NCBI GenBank assembly: GCA_037176845.1
Contig: JAYKXP010000026.1
Location: forward strand, 1-64,000
Direction of reading: 5' to 3'
Length of the DNA stretch: 64,000 bases
Origin: Paramarasmius palmivorus
Taxonomy: Eukaryota > Basidiomycota > Agaricomycetes > Agaricales > Marasmiaceae
Below the pieces are notes generated by a model. That model worked only from the letters and a program-made list of their open reading frames with translations, did not search any database and was not told the origin of the DNA. Both the position numbers and the translations under genes were made by a program. This document shows, piece by piece, positions 24,201-35,522 of this stretch (position 1 is the stretch's first letter; every line of letters starts with the position of its first letter).

Positions 24201-27200
24201 AGCAGGCACCCTACCAACCCTCAGGTCGAGAATCCTTTTCTTCTCAACAGACACAACTGTCTTCCAGTGATCCCTTGCCAGCAATGGAGGATGATCTGCA
24301 GTCAAAGAGACATTGAACCCAGCTGGCATAGGTAAAGCCCACATACAATCAGACAAGAGGGATCTTATAGCCAGCTTTTGAACCTGGTGCCTGCGATGTG
24401 CAGGAGTAAACTGTTTGAACTTGGTAGACAGCTCAAAGTCATGCCAGTCAAAATTAGCTGAGGGTGGCACAGCATCAACATCAATCTCGTCGTATCTACT
24501 GTCTTCGAGATCACTGTCACTGCCTTCACCATCCAATGCTGAAAGAAGAGGGTCCCAGCTGCTGTGAAGAGAATCACTCTTCTTCATTGCAGCTCTATAG
24601 TCATCACGGGCATCAAGGCATTCGTATCGTATCATGAAGTTGTCCATCAACTTTCTGTCACGTATACTAAAGGGATACACATCAAAGGCTTGTGACCAAG
24701 TTGACTCCGAGGACTTAAGATCATTCCCCTTTCTCCACGGTTTGAAAAGGGCCAACATAACACAGCAGTAGTAGTCATAATCACCCTGATCTCTTCTAGG
24801 CAGGTTTGCACCTAGAAAGTTTACCACAAGTTTGTCAGAGTCTTTCTGAAGACGTGCTACATGAGTGTCATATAAATCGTGTGTTGACATAAAACGAAAG
24901 TGATTGCCAGATAAGACACAGGTGTCAGAGCTTTTGCTTTTTCCCTTCTTCCGTGCAGACTTTAAAGTAACTCTGTGAGCAATTCGTATCCAATCATAGA
25001 GACACAGAGAAGATGCCTCAGAAGGGCGATCAGTGTAATCAACAACTGGTGACAACCCTACTATGCGATTGCCCCTCTTTACGAGTGCAACTTTCTCAGA
25101 AGGACCTGAGCTCAATAAGCAACCAGTCTCAGAGCGCACCCGAGAGATATACTGCTGCCAGTAGAAGGGAATAAAGTGATGATCTGTGTAGTGATCTGGA
25201 AAATCCAGCAAGTAGGAACATATTAAAGGTGCTCCAAACTCCATTTTAGTTGAAAGCATATTGACGACCTTGGTTAGAAGCCTCCTTGCCTTCTCTTCAT
25301 CAGAAGCTGTTCCATTGAGCATTTCACCACTTTTTGAAAAGACAGAGATGATCGCATCAAACACGACATGAGTCTTTAATGAAGCCTTTGTAATATAGTC
25401 TGTTACATAGAGAACAACTGACTTGATAGCAGTACCAGATCCAAGATAGGTAACATCGGTATTGCACCGCATGAAATATGTTAGCGGATACGTGAAGGTG
25501 TTAAACCAGGCTTCATTTTTCTTCATGGTTACAGCACCAGTTTCCCTATCAATCGTGGTAGCTGGATGCAATGGTCTAGGAAACCTTGCTCGACACTTGC
25601 CCCACTTGTTGTCTCTACAGGCTTTATATAAATGTCTTTTTTTCTGGGTACCATCAGCATTTAAGCCACGGTTACACTTGTGTCGGTTGGTCTGCAGAAC
25701 AAGACTGTTTACAGTGAACTGATAAGCCTGACGCCAGTCAGAATATGTTTCGCATCCTGCACAGCCTGCTGCAGTATTGACATGAGCTACAACTGGGCAA
25801 CAGGGTGGTGGTGATGCAGGAAGGCTTCCAGTAGGTGACACATATTTTATGTCCTGCTTTGCAGTGCTGACAGACTTAGAGACCGTGCTCAGATCAGATT
25901 CCATAAACTCGCCTGCAAAGACACTCTCGAGATACGAGATTAGCTTCTCCTCAAACTCATGCATACCATTCAACAGCCGGTCTCTGATCTGCTGCGGAGA
26001 AAGTGCACCTCTAATCCATAGAAGCAAGTGGAGATGCAGTGTAAGACGTCCCTGTTGTTCCACAACTCCATAGTGAGCACTATGCTTCCCATAAATACCA
26101 TAGGAATCTGATCCGCAACCAAGAATGTCCTCAATGAAAATCCTCACGAGGTAGTTGAAGAAGCGAGCTGAAGCTACAGGGTTTCTGCTAACCAGACGTA
26201 ACTGACGGGAGTAGCTCATTACAGAAGGGGTGAAAGTCTCTTCTGTGTCAGCAAAATAAAGGCACAATGGGTGCTTGTTATCAGCTGGAGATACTGTAAT
26301 ATACCATGATGGAGCACCTTTGTGGGAGATTAACGACCATACCTCATTTCTCATGTATCGCTTAGTAGTAGTGGAGCCTGAAACTCTTCCAGCAACTCTG
26401 TCTAAATCAGAAATAGCTTTGAAACAGGCTTGTTCATCTGGTGTGCTTGGAAAAATCTTCTCGCCATTGGACATACGTGCTGCCAGATCCTGCAACACAT
26501 TCTGATCAAGGCTGAGAATACGCTTTGACACATCCTTGAAGGAAGCCCGGTCAGCTAACAGCCAACCAGCCTGTGTGGCAGACTTTACTTGCTCATGGCT
26601 GAAGGAAACAATGGGAAAGTTCTCATCCACCTGGAAACGCTTGTCATAATACATCAAGAGGAGCTTTTTGTGAACACTGTCTCCAATGTCAATTGATCCA
26701 ACACCACCCAGGCCATAAGGAAACAACCAAGGAAACATTTTAGCATACAGCGTTGGATTTTTCCAAATGGACTCAGCATGTTCATCCCTGCCAACAGCAA
26801 GTACTTTTCCACCGCTGTTGAAATATGCTGTTGCAATACCCAGAAGTTCTTCATACGTGTGTCCCAGCATTTTTTCCGCTGTCAAACCATGCACAGTAAA
26901 TGAACATTCACCTTCTTCAGTACCATCTTCATTTTCTTCATCATGAACAGCTTCTGATTCAGTGGTTTTATTATGCTCCGCTTCCCGCCATATAACAGCA
27001 CACGGAGGAGAATCTTCAGCATACTGCGCAAGATGTTCCTCAGAGAGACTCACATCTGAATAATCTTTATGGTTCAGAATCAGCCATCTCAGTGCATCTT
27101 TGACCACATTCCTCCTCACCAACAGCGGTGTTTTGTGGAAATCCTCAACACATGGTTTTGATGGCCCTGTAAACAGCACAGCCAAAATCTCCTGAACGTC

Positions 27201-27971
27201 ACTCCTAGGAGGAGGTAACATATCATAAAGCTTAGGAATAGGAGCCTCGAATGCCATGGCATTTGCCTTCATCTTTCGCCCGCCTGTAGCTATCCGCACA
27301 AATACAGCTGTATGCCGAATCCTAGCTACAAGCAATTTTTCTACATATGAGAGGGACTTCAAGACTTCAGGCACATCACCAAGCCACAGTCCACTTGCCA
27401 GTGCATATTTCGGGGTCTTTCCCCGTGTCAAAGAAGAGCGACACTCCCTACAAACCTTGTCAAGTCCTGGGACAAGCACTGGACCCCGAAGCTCCTCAAC
27501 AGGCTCCATCATTGACTTCCTTTCTGCCCTAGTAACACCCTCAGCTTCCAACACGTGCAGAAAATTCTTCACGTGGCGTATAGGGGAGAGGTCTGTCAAG
27601 GGAGCCAGACGTCCACACACAGTGCAACCACCTTCTTGAAAGACACCAGGTGCAACTTTGGAGCATGCACTCCTCAGTATGTCATCACGCAGCATGTCGT
27701 CCACAGGAGATGGAGGAAATTCAAAGTCTTGCCCTGGCAAAGCCGGAAGAAGCAAGGCTTGAACCGCCTGTTCATCCGAAACATCAATATCTGCCTTCTG
27801 TGCTGCTCTACGCTTCGCTTGCGTGGAACGTTTACGGGAAGCCGCAGACTGCCTGACACTCAACACAGTCACAGTCACAGGACATTTCATACAAGTGTGG
27901 CCGTCAAAGAACATCTGCACGTCACCTGCCTTCATGCCGGATATCCCTGTAGCCCCGTGGAGGCCTGCCAT
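21234..27971 (-). CDS. Helitron replicase-helicase with C-terminal cysteine-peptidase-like domain
   Basis: This is a rolling-circle transposase of a Helitron DNA element, apparently intronless. The frame is open from 29198, but I choose the ATG at 27971 (2,245 residues), because the part upstream has different composition and no family similarity. In the numbering of the shorter protein, a cysteine-bearing N-terminal region is followed by the Rep domain with the HUH motif H646-L-H648 (HLHLLLW) and the tyrosine pair Y855/Y859 in YVTDYITK. A Pif1-like SF1 helicase follows, with Walker A GGMGGTGKST from 1338, then FFDEVSM, GDFAQLPP and YTALSRS. The last 300 residues contain NSCAYD (C1979) and GHFVTRIVDP (H2183), a Cys/His arrangement like ubiquitin-specific or OTU-type peptidases. 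Peptidase domains are known in some Helitrons. All core motifs are present, so it may be active. Confidence 0.9.
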   Translation of the reverse strand: MAGLHGATGISGMKAGDVQMFFDGHTCMKCPVTVTVLSVRQSAASRKRSTQAKRRAAQKADIDVSDEQAVQALLLPALPGQDFEFPPSPVDDMLRDDILRSACSKVAPGVFQEGGCTVCGRLAPLTDLSPIRHVKNFLHVLEAEGVTRAERKSMMEPVEELRGPVLVPGLDKVCRECRSSLTRGKTPKYALASGLWLGDVPEVLKSLSYVEKLLVARIRHTAVFVRIATGGRKMKANAMAFEAPIPKLYDMLPPPRSDVQEILAVLFTGPSKPCVEDFHKTPLLVRRNVVKDALRWLILNHKDYSDVSLSEEHLAQYAEDSPPCAVIWREAEHNKTTESEAVHDEENEDGTEEGECSFTVHGLTAEKMLGHTYEELLGIATAYFNSGGKVLAVGRDEHAESIWKNPTLYAKMFPWLFPYGLGGVGSIDIGDSVHKKLLLMYYDKRFQVDENFPIVSFSHEQVKSATQAGWLLADRASFKDVSKRILSLDQNVLQDLAARMSNGEKIFPSTPDEQACFKAISDLDRVAGRVSGSTTTKRYMRNEVWSLISHKGAPSWYITVSPADNKHPLCLYFADTEETFTPSVMSYSRQLRLVSRNPVASARFFNYLVRIFIEDILGCGSDSYGIYGKHSAHYGVVEQQGRLTLHLHLLLWIRGALSPQQIRDRLLNGMHEFEEKLISYLESVFAGEFMESDLSTVSKSVSTAKQDIKYVSPTGSLPASPPPCCPVVAHVNTAAGCAGCETYSDWRQAYQFTVNSLVLQTNRHKCNRGLNADGTQKKRHLYKACRDNKWGKCRARFPRPLHPATTIDRETGAVTMKKNEAWFNTFTYPLTYFMRCNTDVTYLGSGTAIKSVVLYVTDYITKASLKTHVVFDAIISVFSKSGEMLNGTASDEEKARRLLTKVVNMLSTKMEFGAPLICSYLLDFPDHYTDHHFIPFYWQQYISRVRSETGCLLSSGPSEKVALVKRGNRIVGLSPVVDYTDRPSEASSLCLYDWIRIAHRVTLKSARKKGKSKSSDTCVLSGNHFRFMSTHDLYDTHVARLQKDSDKLVVNFLGANLPRRDQGDYDYYCCVMLALFKPWRKGNDLKSSESTWSQAFDVYPFSIRDRKLMDNFMIRYECLDARDDYRAAMKKSDSLHSSWDPLLSALDGEGSDSDLEDSRYDEIDVDAVPPSANFDWHDFELSTKFKQFTPAHRRHQVQKLAIRSLLSDCMWALPMPAGFNVSLTADHPPLLARDHWKTVVSVEKKRILDLRVGRVPAEVRADFVARRRDRNRYMPFGNRVAVIDRSYLDNSFRAGQSQRHIDSTLESYKLNEEQRRAFLIIASHASHTGFEQLKMYIGGMGGTGKSTVLKALIHFFALRNESYRLLVVAPTGSAAALLGGSTYHSAFGINDHSGSNNLPTVRERLIGVQYVFFDEVSMLSAWEMYRISRQLCLCLLQDDTEFGGLNMIFAGDFAQLPPPMGGEGVSLYGRRIGALRGTNRQQEEAIGKSIWHRITTVVILRQNMRQTVQSADDTKFRNALENMRYKSCTPEDIAFLKSRVSSGLPGHPSVCSAEFRNAAIVTALNVQKDEINLLGCARFAAESNQELHSFYSEDVIRPTDRQRKGGDPNANTINLKEMTEEWQEYLWSLDPSSSDTLVPGKVSFCRGMPVMIRKNLATELNITRGQEGTVYGWTSRGSLHRQHLDTLFVELTNPPCEVNIPGLPPNVVPITPSSEYATVKMPFGSGETLTVYRTQVDVVPCFAMTDFASQGKTRLYNPVHLNNCRDFHGYYTALSRSASAGGTVILQSFDASKITGGLKSSPLRQEYQELELLDEITRQRFNGCLPFTVTGSTRNTLIRSFRDAVGEDYVPPNIYSGLKWSSAEPLCEVDVEDIAWTIVTRALKDNMEDDHDEKAQSQPVELANPFVGTSVIPAKPAVSSAASVQCPPVTRARKRKHSSLEPLGDHSLSKQPGGSKRPRLLLANNAQALDGPIWSENSCAYDAVISILWPLWSTNPGQWTTFFNSSQNQVLVSLSQGFSGCSRGDSTISSVRDIYRLQLASLFPRVFTVGAFTPLSSLIDQTFRWCALRDMNAAECSQCNVLLDESSFSDPDFVYTQPAASVGSIQALAHMYVPQRISRATNLCSTCCDSAHDIQFSDLLVFDVHETGSSRHLPHIDTGITVEVGICQVTYVLVGVIYYKDGHFVTRIVDPHQVVWFHDGMSHFLSQRGRYIFNKDLKAGSLDFTKCRGYVATYVFYARKAEGFE

Positions 27972-29198
27972 CCTGCGGCCGTCGACGACACTGACATACG
28001 GAAGCAGGAGACTTATAGGCTGTTCGAGGAGCAAGACGTTCTCCGACGAGCTGTATTTCTGTGCGTCTACAAGCTTGGTGTGAGCAACGAATGCGAATCT
28101 ACTGTCACTAATGACGTTCAGAGCCGGGGCTCGAAACAAGTAGGGCTGAACTAACTCCCAAGGTACCAAGGGTCGTCTGCCTCCTCCACATATGTCTGAC
28201 GTCGGCGAGCATTCACCGACAAAGGGCAAAGCGAGTACCGTACACCCATCCTGTCCATCAGATGCAGAGTGACCCACTCCAGCGACACGGAGGAGGTGCA
28301 GAAAGCCCAATCTCCAGTCCAGACCACACGAGGTCCTCCAGGCCTTCGACGTCAGACCATCTAGAAGTAATCCACAGAAACGGGCATCGTCGACCCGACA
28401 CTTCTTCAGCGCCAACGACACATACGCTCGAAAGTCATGTCTACGGGTGACAAACCGGCGAAAGTGCCAAAACAAGGCACTAGCAACAAGCCGCCTTATA
28501 TGACATAAGAGACGAGCACAGAGATACACGCAAAGATACGTGTCGAAGAACAGGCGAATCGAATTCAAACGTGACGTGTAGAAAGCACACGTACGCATCC
28601 CCACTCTACGATCCGAGTGCCGACATGGGTATGAACTTTCACGACAAACGAGGTCGAAAGAGGTGGCCTCGATATCCACCGACAGCCGACACCTACCGGA
28701 AAACCAATCCAGCCTCACGAAAGTAACGCCGTTGACGATCGGAAAGGCACGAAAACAGTCGAGGGGAGAAGGATTACAACGAGAAAGGCAACCAGGATCC
28801 TCTTGCAACTCCAGGACGCCGTTTCCAGCAACGTCGAGGATGGAAATTGACACTGATGTTTCGGAAGCGAGTGGCCGAGTCACGGTACAAGGATTTTCAT
28901 CGAAAAGACTACCCAAACACCGAAATGAACAGGTACGAGCAGTATGTAGAGCGGGATATTCCAGAAGGAACTGAAAACTGCAGACTGGAAGAACGCGAAC
29001 GTCCCAGCAGGGGAAGAGAGGAGAAGCATCCGAGGACGCTCGAGAAAGGAGGCCAAACCCCCCTCTATACGGTACATCCGCACTAAGAAAAACACCAGCA
29101 TCTACATAGAGACAAGGGTCAGCGAGGCCATAAAAACCAGAAAACTGCAACGCACTGTAGAGGAAACACAGCCACGCCACAAAATACACCCAAAACAT
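27972..29198 (-). other. Open N-terminal extension of the Helitron frame, probably not translated
   Basis: The Helitron frame stays open for a further 409 codons. This part lies in plus-strand A-rich sequence (28501-28560 has 25 A and 7 T by hand count), where the minus strand rarely forms stop codons. It is rich in Cys, Arg, Phe and Leu and shows no domain. It may be leader sequence, the Helitron 5' end, or flanking DNA. Confidence 0.45.
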
Positions 29199-29812
29199 AG
29201 TAAAGCGTATGCGCTATGCACAGAAAACAGAAGCTCCGACGTGGCAAGGAGAAGGAGAGGCTCGCTTTCCCACGGAGTCGAGAACGAATTACATATGTAC
29301 GAGACACACGTGCAGGCACAATAAAGCGACTACCGAGCAACCAGGAGCACAGGTCAGGTTCCTCCTCTCGGGATTTTACACAAGACTTCTACATACCAAA
29401 AGGTTGATTTCATACATTTCTCAGTGCTAACGCGAGGGTCGAAGGATACCAGAGTTTGCCGGTGAAACCACGTAAAAGTTCCAAGTCCCTGTTGACGGTT
29501 TCCGCCTTCTCTCTCCGTTCTCGGAGCTCGACTTGTACTTCCGAAAGGTTCCAAGCACAGACCACTACTATCCTGATACGTACAGTATTTCCTGTCGTAT
29601 ACGAGAGTATGTAGCCCTATAGAAAAACTGAGATTCATTGTCGCAAGTCCGCCTCCGTTCCCCCTACAGTTCCGAAAATCTGGATCGGTAGCATTTTAGA
29701 TACTATACTCAACTACCTACGAAATACCGTAGAAGGAGAACACCAAGATACACCGAGACTAGCACTTCCAGGACAACCCGACACTTCCAGATAATCGATA
29801 GCAACCACAACG
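29199..29812. other. No supported gene
   Basis: Only short frames on both strands. The Helitron 5' terminus could lie here or just downstream of 27971, but I could not locate it. Confidence 0.3.
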
Positions 29813-30592
29813 TCACCTCTTTATCATTCTGTAAGGAGAAAAAGACACTTCCGAGTCTCGAGCACTCAACCTCTTTCGCTTAACGCCTCGACTCGAGTCC
29901 TCCGCCCCTCCCAGGACCTCTTCGTATTCTGCGGAGGGAGAGACCAGAGAAACGGTGAATAAAGTCGATACCTCCGAGTAAAACACCCACTCCGTCGATC
30001 GGCAACCTTCCAGGTCCAACTTCGACTTTCCCGAATTCCCCAAAGGGCACGAGTTTCCTCGCAAAATGTCATCGGAAATCCTCGCCACGCTGGGCCACCT
30101 ACGCCTGAGCTCTCGAAAAAGACGATCCTCCACGTTCACCGAATCCATACAAGACCCGCCAGAGCAACGTGACATGACAGCCAACGCGACGCACTGCTGA
30201 ACGAAGAACGATTCCCACAACTGCGAGACGAGAAGCCTCTCGCCATCCGCCCCCACTATCTCCACCACAGAATCTAGGACACGGAGAATATCGGCACCGT
30301 ACGTTCGACAAGGAACGTAAAGTCGATCGACCTCTTTACGATGTTCGGCCCTGTTGCATCCAGAGGGCTCCAAAAGCGACCCATATTCCACCAAGGCGAG
30401 CAGAGCAAAGAGCTGCAGCAGACCGTCAATACACGACAAGTCCGGCAAGTGTTCGGCGCGCCATGCACCCCTCGACGCCACCTCAAACAGCTGCTGGGGA
30501 CAGTTCACGATGACATCGTGCCAGTGTGTTGATATTCTGCAAAGAATGGCATGGCGATGCAGTTCGAAACCGGTCGGCTGATCGACCTCCAA
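29813..30592 (-). CDS. Unidentified 259-residue reading frame
   Basis: The frame starts at 30592 and runs to the stop at 29813. It contains a leucine-rich helical-looking part (LLQLFALLALVEYGSLLEP) and ends in a basic patch (VKRKRLSARD). I do not recognise it. It could be the 3' exon of a larger minus-strand gene reaching into 30.8-35 kb. The stop-poor minus strand in this block weakens the evidence from length alone. Confidence 0.35.
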   Translation of the reverse strand: MEVDQPTGFELHRHAILCRISTHWHDVIVNCPQQLFEVASRGAWRAEHLPDLSCIDGLLQLFALLALVEYGSLLEPSGCNRAEHRKEVDRLYVPCRTYGADILRVLDSVVEIVGADGERLLVSQLWESFFVQQCVALAVMSRCSGGSCMDSVNVEDRLFRELRRRWPSVARISDDILRGNSCPLGNSGKSKLDLEGCRSTEWVFYSEVSTLFTVSLVSPSAEYEEVLGGAEDSSRGVKRKRLSARDSEVSFSPYRMIKR

Positions 30593-30769
30593 GAACTGAC
30601 GGACGATCGCCCTATAGCTCTGCTCAATAGTAGTGCAGCTATAAAATGTAGCCCGGCGACAAACAGCAGGCTCCAGGGTAAGGATAGTACAGCTGACACC
30701 CGGACCGAAAAAGCTGAGTTACAAGAGGAGGTCAGCTAACTGAAAGAACATATGGCACTGCCCAAAGAC

Positions 30770-31463
30770 TCACATTTCATCTCCCGCAAGCAACAACAAT
30801 CCACCCAAGTCCCTCAATTCCGGAGACACGTCATCGCTACCCAAATCTGCACATCTCCCGCGCGGAAAAAAACCCAGAAAGACCAGCACAGAGCCAACCT
30901 CTACAGACAAAGACGTATTGAATCCTTCCGAAGCCACTCCGTACGATACAAACACATCTCCGCTAGACACCAGTCTTCCGCTGAGCTCCTTGGCATCTCC
31001 CGCGAGCCAAAACGTACGAGATGCAGGAAGAACCGATATGTATCTTCCAGAAAAGGATCCGGTACATACGGCTTCCGGCGAGATAGGCTCGTCCACCAGG
31101 GGTACGTTGGCGAAGAATAAGGGTTTTCCACGAGAAGGATCACAAGCCTGCGACAGAAGATCCTTGAAAGAAGCAGAGACCACGCTATCTCCGCCACTGT
31201 CACAAATATCACGCAGCGAGACGTCTAGAAAGCCAACCGTCAGCCTTGAACAGCCATCGTCGAGCAGACCACTCACCGACAGCTTTTCGCATAGCGGAAC
31301 ACGACCCAATCCTCGACAAAATAGAAACCTGAGGAGACCTCGAAGAGAGTCGTTCATCCGATCCATAAACGACAACGGCTTTCCGTGGCAACAGACCAAG
31401 AATATCCACGCCCATAGCAAGACGTGCGCGGTCGCGGCCCTTCAGGAACACCACGTCCGCCAT
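30770..31463 (-). CDS. Unidentified minus-strand coding block
   Basis: Two overlapping frames (31463-31209 and 31420-30770) look like parts of one gene joined by a splice or a shift. The longer, 216 codons, has a balanced, protein-like composition (SGDVFVSYGVASEGFNTSL). There is no recognisable domain and no paralogue in the window. Treat boundaries as approximate. Confidence 0.35.
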
Positions 31464-31805
31464 GGCAGACCCAGAAATAGCGGCCTGGACATCGCCACAC
31501 CCCTCGTCAAAGCCACCGGCGAGCGTAACAAATAGCTCGGCGTTTTCATGCGCTCGTTGATACAGGTTCGCACGGCGAACGAGCTCACGGAGTCGGTCGA
31601 AATCCCGGGAACTCTACACAGGACCATGCCAATCAAGGAGAACAACAGCGATCACGAAAGGGGATCACGCACAGAATACGAGAGCGACAGGGAAAAAGCG
31701 GAAAAAAGGGAAAGAAAGAGGATCCGAGAAAAAAATTGAGCACTCCGACGAACTGCGGCAGGAAATCACAGGGACTCACGTAGAAAGAAGAATGATACAA
31801 TCGGT

Positions 31806-32649
31806 TCACGCCGTCCAGTCTGGCGAACAAGTAGAGGGTACCGAAGGAGCGCTGGGTTCAAGGACACGGTTGAGCAAGCCAATAGAGGTGAAAGAACGAA
31901 ACAGGCGCACCTTTCTTCGAGTAACAGGCGACAACCGAGGAGGGAGTGAATCTGCGTCTCCAACAGCACTCTTCTTCTTCCTCTTGCCAGTAGCGATCCC
32001 CGGCGCGATTGCCTGAGGCTTCTCGCTCAAGGAGTCAACAGCACTACACCCAGGCAAAGAAGCCGATCCCTCAGAATAGGTCAAACTCGGCAAGACTTCA
32101 ACACGATCCGAGACCAATGCCCCTCTCGAAAAAGGGAGATCGAACCCGTGGAGCTCCGTTTCCGTGAAAGTAAACAAGTCGGGGCGTAACCCAGAAGACC
32201 AGGCGGGACCGTAGGAAGGTTCCATCTGAGTCGGAAGGGCAGGCAATTCGGCTACAAGACGATTCGTACCCATCGTCGACGCACCTGGCATCCAGAGACA
32301 ACGTGAGTCAGTTCGCGGCACACAGAAAACAACGAGCACTCACCACATCCGTTCCACGCTCCACCTCTCCCGATGCTCTCCACGCTCCCCTCGCTCACGA
32401 GGGCGAGCTGCGCGACTCGCTTGTGCACCTCCATCGATGTATACGAAAGGCCGACAGGTACGTCAGCAACACCTCCAACCTCTGGCAAGCACACCCAAAA
32501 CGTACGTAAGCTCCAAGACCACGCAAAGCCTGTCTCGACTCACCAGGATCGAAAAAAGACTCCTCACCGGACGCCAACGGAACCAGTAACATAGCTTCGT
32601 CTAAAAATTGTCGAAGGGCAGCTACAGCCGACATTCGACCCCTCGCCAT
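31806..32649 (-). CDS. Unidentified minus-strand coding block
   Basis: A frame from 32649 (AALRQFLDEAMLLVPLASGE) overlaps a 177-codon frame from 32339 that carries a basic stretch GKRKKKSAVGD resembling a nuclear localisation signal. Intron-like GT...AG pairs occur between them. The function is unknown. It may be contiguous with the blocks at 30.8 and 33-35 kb. Confidence 0.3.
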
Positions 32650-32766
32650 AGCGAATAGTTTTGACCAAAAGATACATTCAACCTTCCGAAGAATACAAGG
32701 CCTGTCGGAGCCATAATGAAACCACGCCTCCCGCGAAAAGTGAGAACCAGAAGAAAGAATAGGTCA

Positions 32767-34129
32767 CTAGGGACTCACTCTCAGCATATGCAATCTCGTG
32801 AGGTTAGCTGACGTAGGCGACACGTCCGCTAAGAGAACGAGTGGCGAGATAGCTAACGCCATAAACAGCGGCTGTCTAAGCCTCGTGAGAGGCGGTAGAT
32901 TGGATGCCACTGACATCGTGACACCTTCTCGTCGAGCCGCGCTACACAAAGGCACGTTCAGACCAGACCCAAGGGGACAAAAGGGAAATAAAGAAGCAAC
33001 GGAAAAAGGATAAACAGCGACTCACCTCTCGAGCTCGTCAACTAATACTTTCCACTGGGCAGGAAGATCATAGTGTCCCTGAGAGAGCGGTCGTCAGGTG
33101 TCACCTCTGCAAAACAAACGCCAGGGCACAGTCGAACACTCACCTGGAGCATGTAGTTTATAAAGAAAGCAGCGGCCTCCATGCTATGGAGAGCTTTGAT
33201 GACCGATAGATTGTTGCTGCGTTGAGTCAACGCGTCAAGCTGACGGAGGGCAGCTATGACCAATTGCCTGGAAGAAGGGCCGTCTCGTTCCTCTTCACGT
33301 AGAGTAGGATCTGGCACTGGACCACACGATCCAAACGCCGTATGCATGTCCCGAACAATACGACACCACCCTTGACCAAGAGACCGGACCCCCCTCTGCG
33401 ACGAGAGACGGCGAACAACAAAGAAACACCAAACAACATAAAAAGGGGGTGACAGGAAAGAAAGGTTAAACCTGCAGAGTCAAAAACAAAACGAAAAACC
33501 AGACGAAGACCGGAAGATCGGGGACCACTCACCAAGGTACTCGTTTGGCCCTCGAAGGCAGTCCTGGGAACCGTAAACCGCGTCTGTAACGCCTCCGGCA
33601 GCTCTATCGTGTATGGCCCGTCTCCAGAGCAGCTGACCATCGCCGCCACGTCAAGGAAACGAAGCCCAAAAAGAACAGACGTAAAGGGTTCCGCAGATTT
33701 CTGATTAGGCGACAAAGTGGCTCGATTTTCTATGATCTCCCGAAACACTCGCTTGGAGTACGCAGCCCGGAAACATTCAAGCAGCCCTTGACCCATTGAC
33801 TACGAAGACGTTAGAAGCCAGCAAAAAAGAAAAGAAAGAAAAAAAAAGGAAGGACGTACACGAAGGTCTTGAGGCACCAAACTAAACCTATCTTCCACGC
33901 GACTCACGAAGCTTGTGAACCAAGGCATCTGGGCCAACAACGACATTCTTGAGGGATCTACATCCTCCAAGGACCCCTCACCGTCCGAACACGCCGTGGA
34001 GAGCGCTTCCTTAGCCACTCCCTCGTAACCACCGTCGGATTCAACGCAAGAGGAGACCAATTCGACGCAAGGCATGAAGGGAATCGAAAGTGATGGAAGT
34101 CGAGAAGAAACCCAACAATCAATGCCCAA
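32767..34129 (-). CDS. Unidentified minus-strand coding block
   Basis: Exon-like pieces read in order: 34129-33855 (VELVSSCVESDGGYEG, then MPWFTSFVSRVEDRF), 33796-33530 (SKRVFREIIENRATLSPNQ, then LPEALQTRFTVPRTAFEGQ) and about 33300-33150 (ALRQLDALTQRSNNLSVIKA). GT-AG intron signals separate them. I do not recognise the protein. The ordered, same-strand, protein-like pieces support a spliced gene. Confidence 0.4.
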
Positions 34130-34189
34130 ATAAGGTCCGTCTATATACTACAATTACATAAACAGTCACATGTCGACCGAAATCCAATC

Positions 34190-35200
34190 CTAGTAAAGCA
34201 CTCCTCGCTGCTCGCCTTCCACCCAATCCCCGCTACGTCTGTCATCCGCCACGTCATTCAAACGGGAGGTGAGCTGACGAAGAAATAGAGGAAGAGCAGA
34301 GAAGGCGAAACTCGACGGAACCGCATAAGACCCAATCTGTCGGACCACCACCGGATCCAAATCTGGAATCCCTGTAGGTTCGTATTCCACAACACGCTCC
34401 ATCCCCGATGTCCCAGACCGTCCAGGGTGCAATCTGGCTCCACGCAAGCGGAAAACGAGTCGAAAGGTGAAGGCTGCATATCGCCACGAAACAAGTCAAA
34501 CAAACTCGTAGAGCAAGGACTGAGGAGAAACGAAGAGCACTCACTGGAACCATTCTGCAACCGGTAACCTCGATTCGAGGCCGAAAAGGCACAGAACGCA
34601 GCATACTCGACAGTACGATCCAGATCCCCAGGAAACGCTTCCAGACTAACCACCCGAAGACCAACTCCGGCTAAAATCATAGACAAAACCAACTGAGTCC
34701 CAGCATCGAGATCACTCTCCCAATCTGAAAACGATTCACTACAAGTTTACGCATGCAATCAAGGATGTTACCTCCGTCCGTAAACGCGGAAGGAAGGGCG
34801 TGCCTCTCTTGGTCGACCGTAGAATAAGCCTTTTCGATGTACATACTGTTCGAAGAGTAAATAATCCCGCAGATAGCCATGACGAACGAACACGCACCGG
34901 GTACCAGCTAGAGAAGGTCTTCGAGGAGTGGTCACGTCCAATTTACTCAGCATTCCAGTCAGGTTCCGGATGGTGTCATCTCTGACTATAAAAGACATAC
35001 GAGACGATCAGCAGACTCGACAGCACTGAAAAACAAGAGACTTCGCACTGGCCAATTGTTCTCGATAGTGGGTGAGGAGCTGTTGCACATCAGAAATCTC
35101 CGCACCACCACCTACGCCCACCTCGCCGATACAATCCAGCAAAAGCCCCAAAACCTGCTTGATATCGGAAACATTACCCTGCAAGGGAACTGCACGTTAA
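34190..35200 (-). CDS. Unidentified minus-strand coding block, upstream part
   Basis: An exon-like piece near 35175-35036 reads VSDIKQVLGLLLDCIGEVG after a TTGCAG acceptor, and further pieces follow at 34960-34780 and 34690-34258. They probably belong to the same gene as the blocks below. No domain is recognised and splice sites are not fully resolved. Confidence 0.3.
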
Positions 35201-35522
35201 TGACACCCCGCAACATTCAGAAACGCCAAAGAGGAAATACGGTGACTTCCAGGAAATACGCGAATACACACCGAAACAACATTCGACCCGCTCGATCCCA
35301 CAGACACAGAGGAAGACATGGAGGTAAAAGAACAAGTCCAGTTACAATAAGGGACATCGGCCCATTTCGGGTCGAGACCCGGAAGGGAAGGTCACGAGAC
35401 AAAATAACAACAGCAAAGCAAAACAGGGCCAGAAAGGAAAGAGATCAAGGTCTAACAATGCATTCAACACGACGAACAAGTTAAATACAATTCTGAGACA
35501 CACACAACAGGAAGTATATGTT

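Noticed and set aside
27972..29198. A secretory or membrane N-terminus on the long Helitron frame
   Set aside because: The hydrophobic start (MFWVYFVAWLCFLYSAL) comes from stop-poor flanking DNA, and a nuclear transposase would not be expected to carry one.
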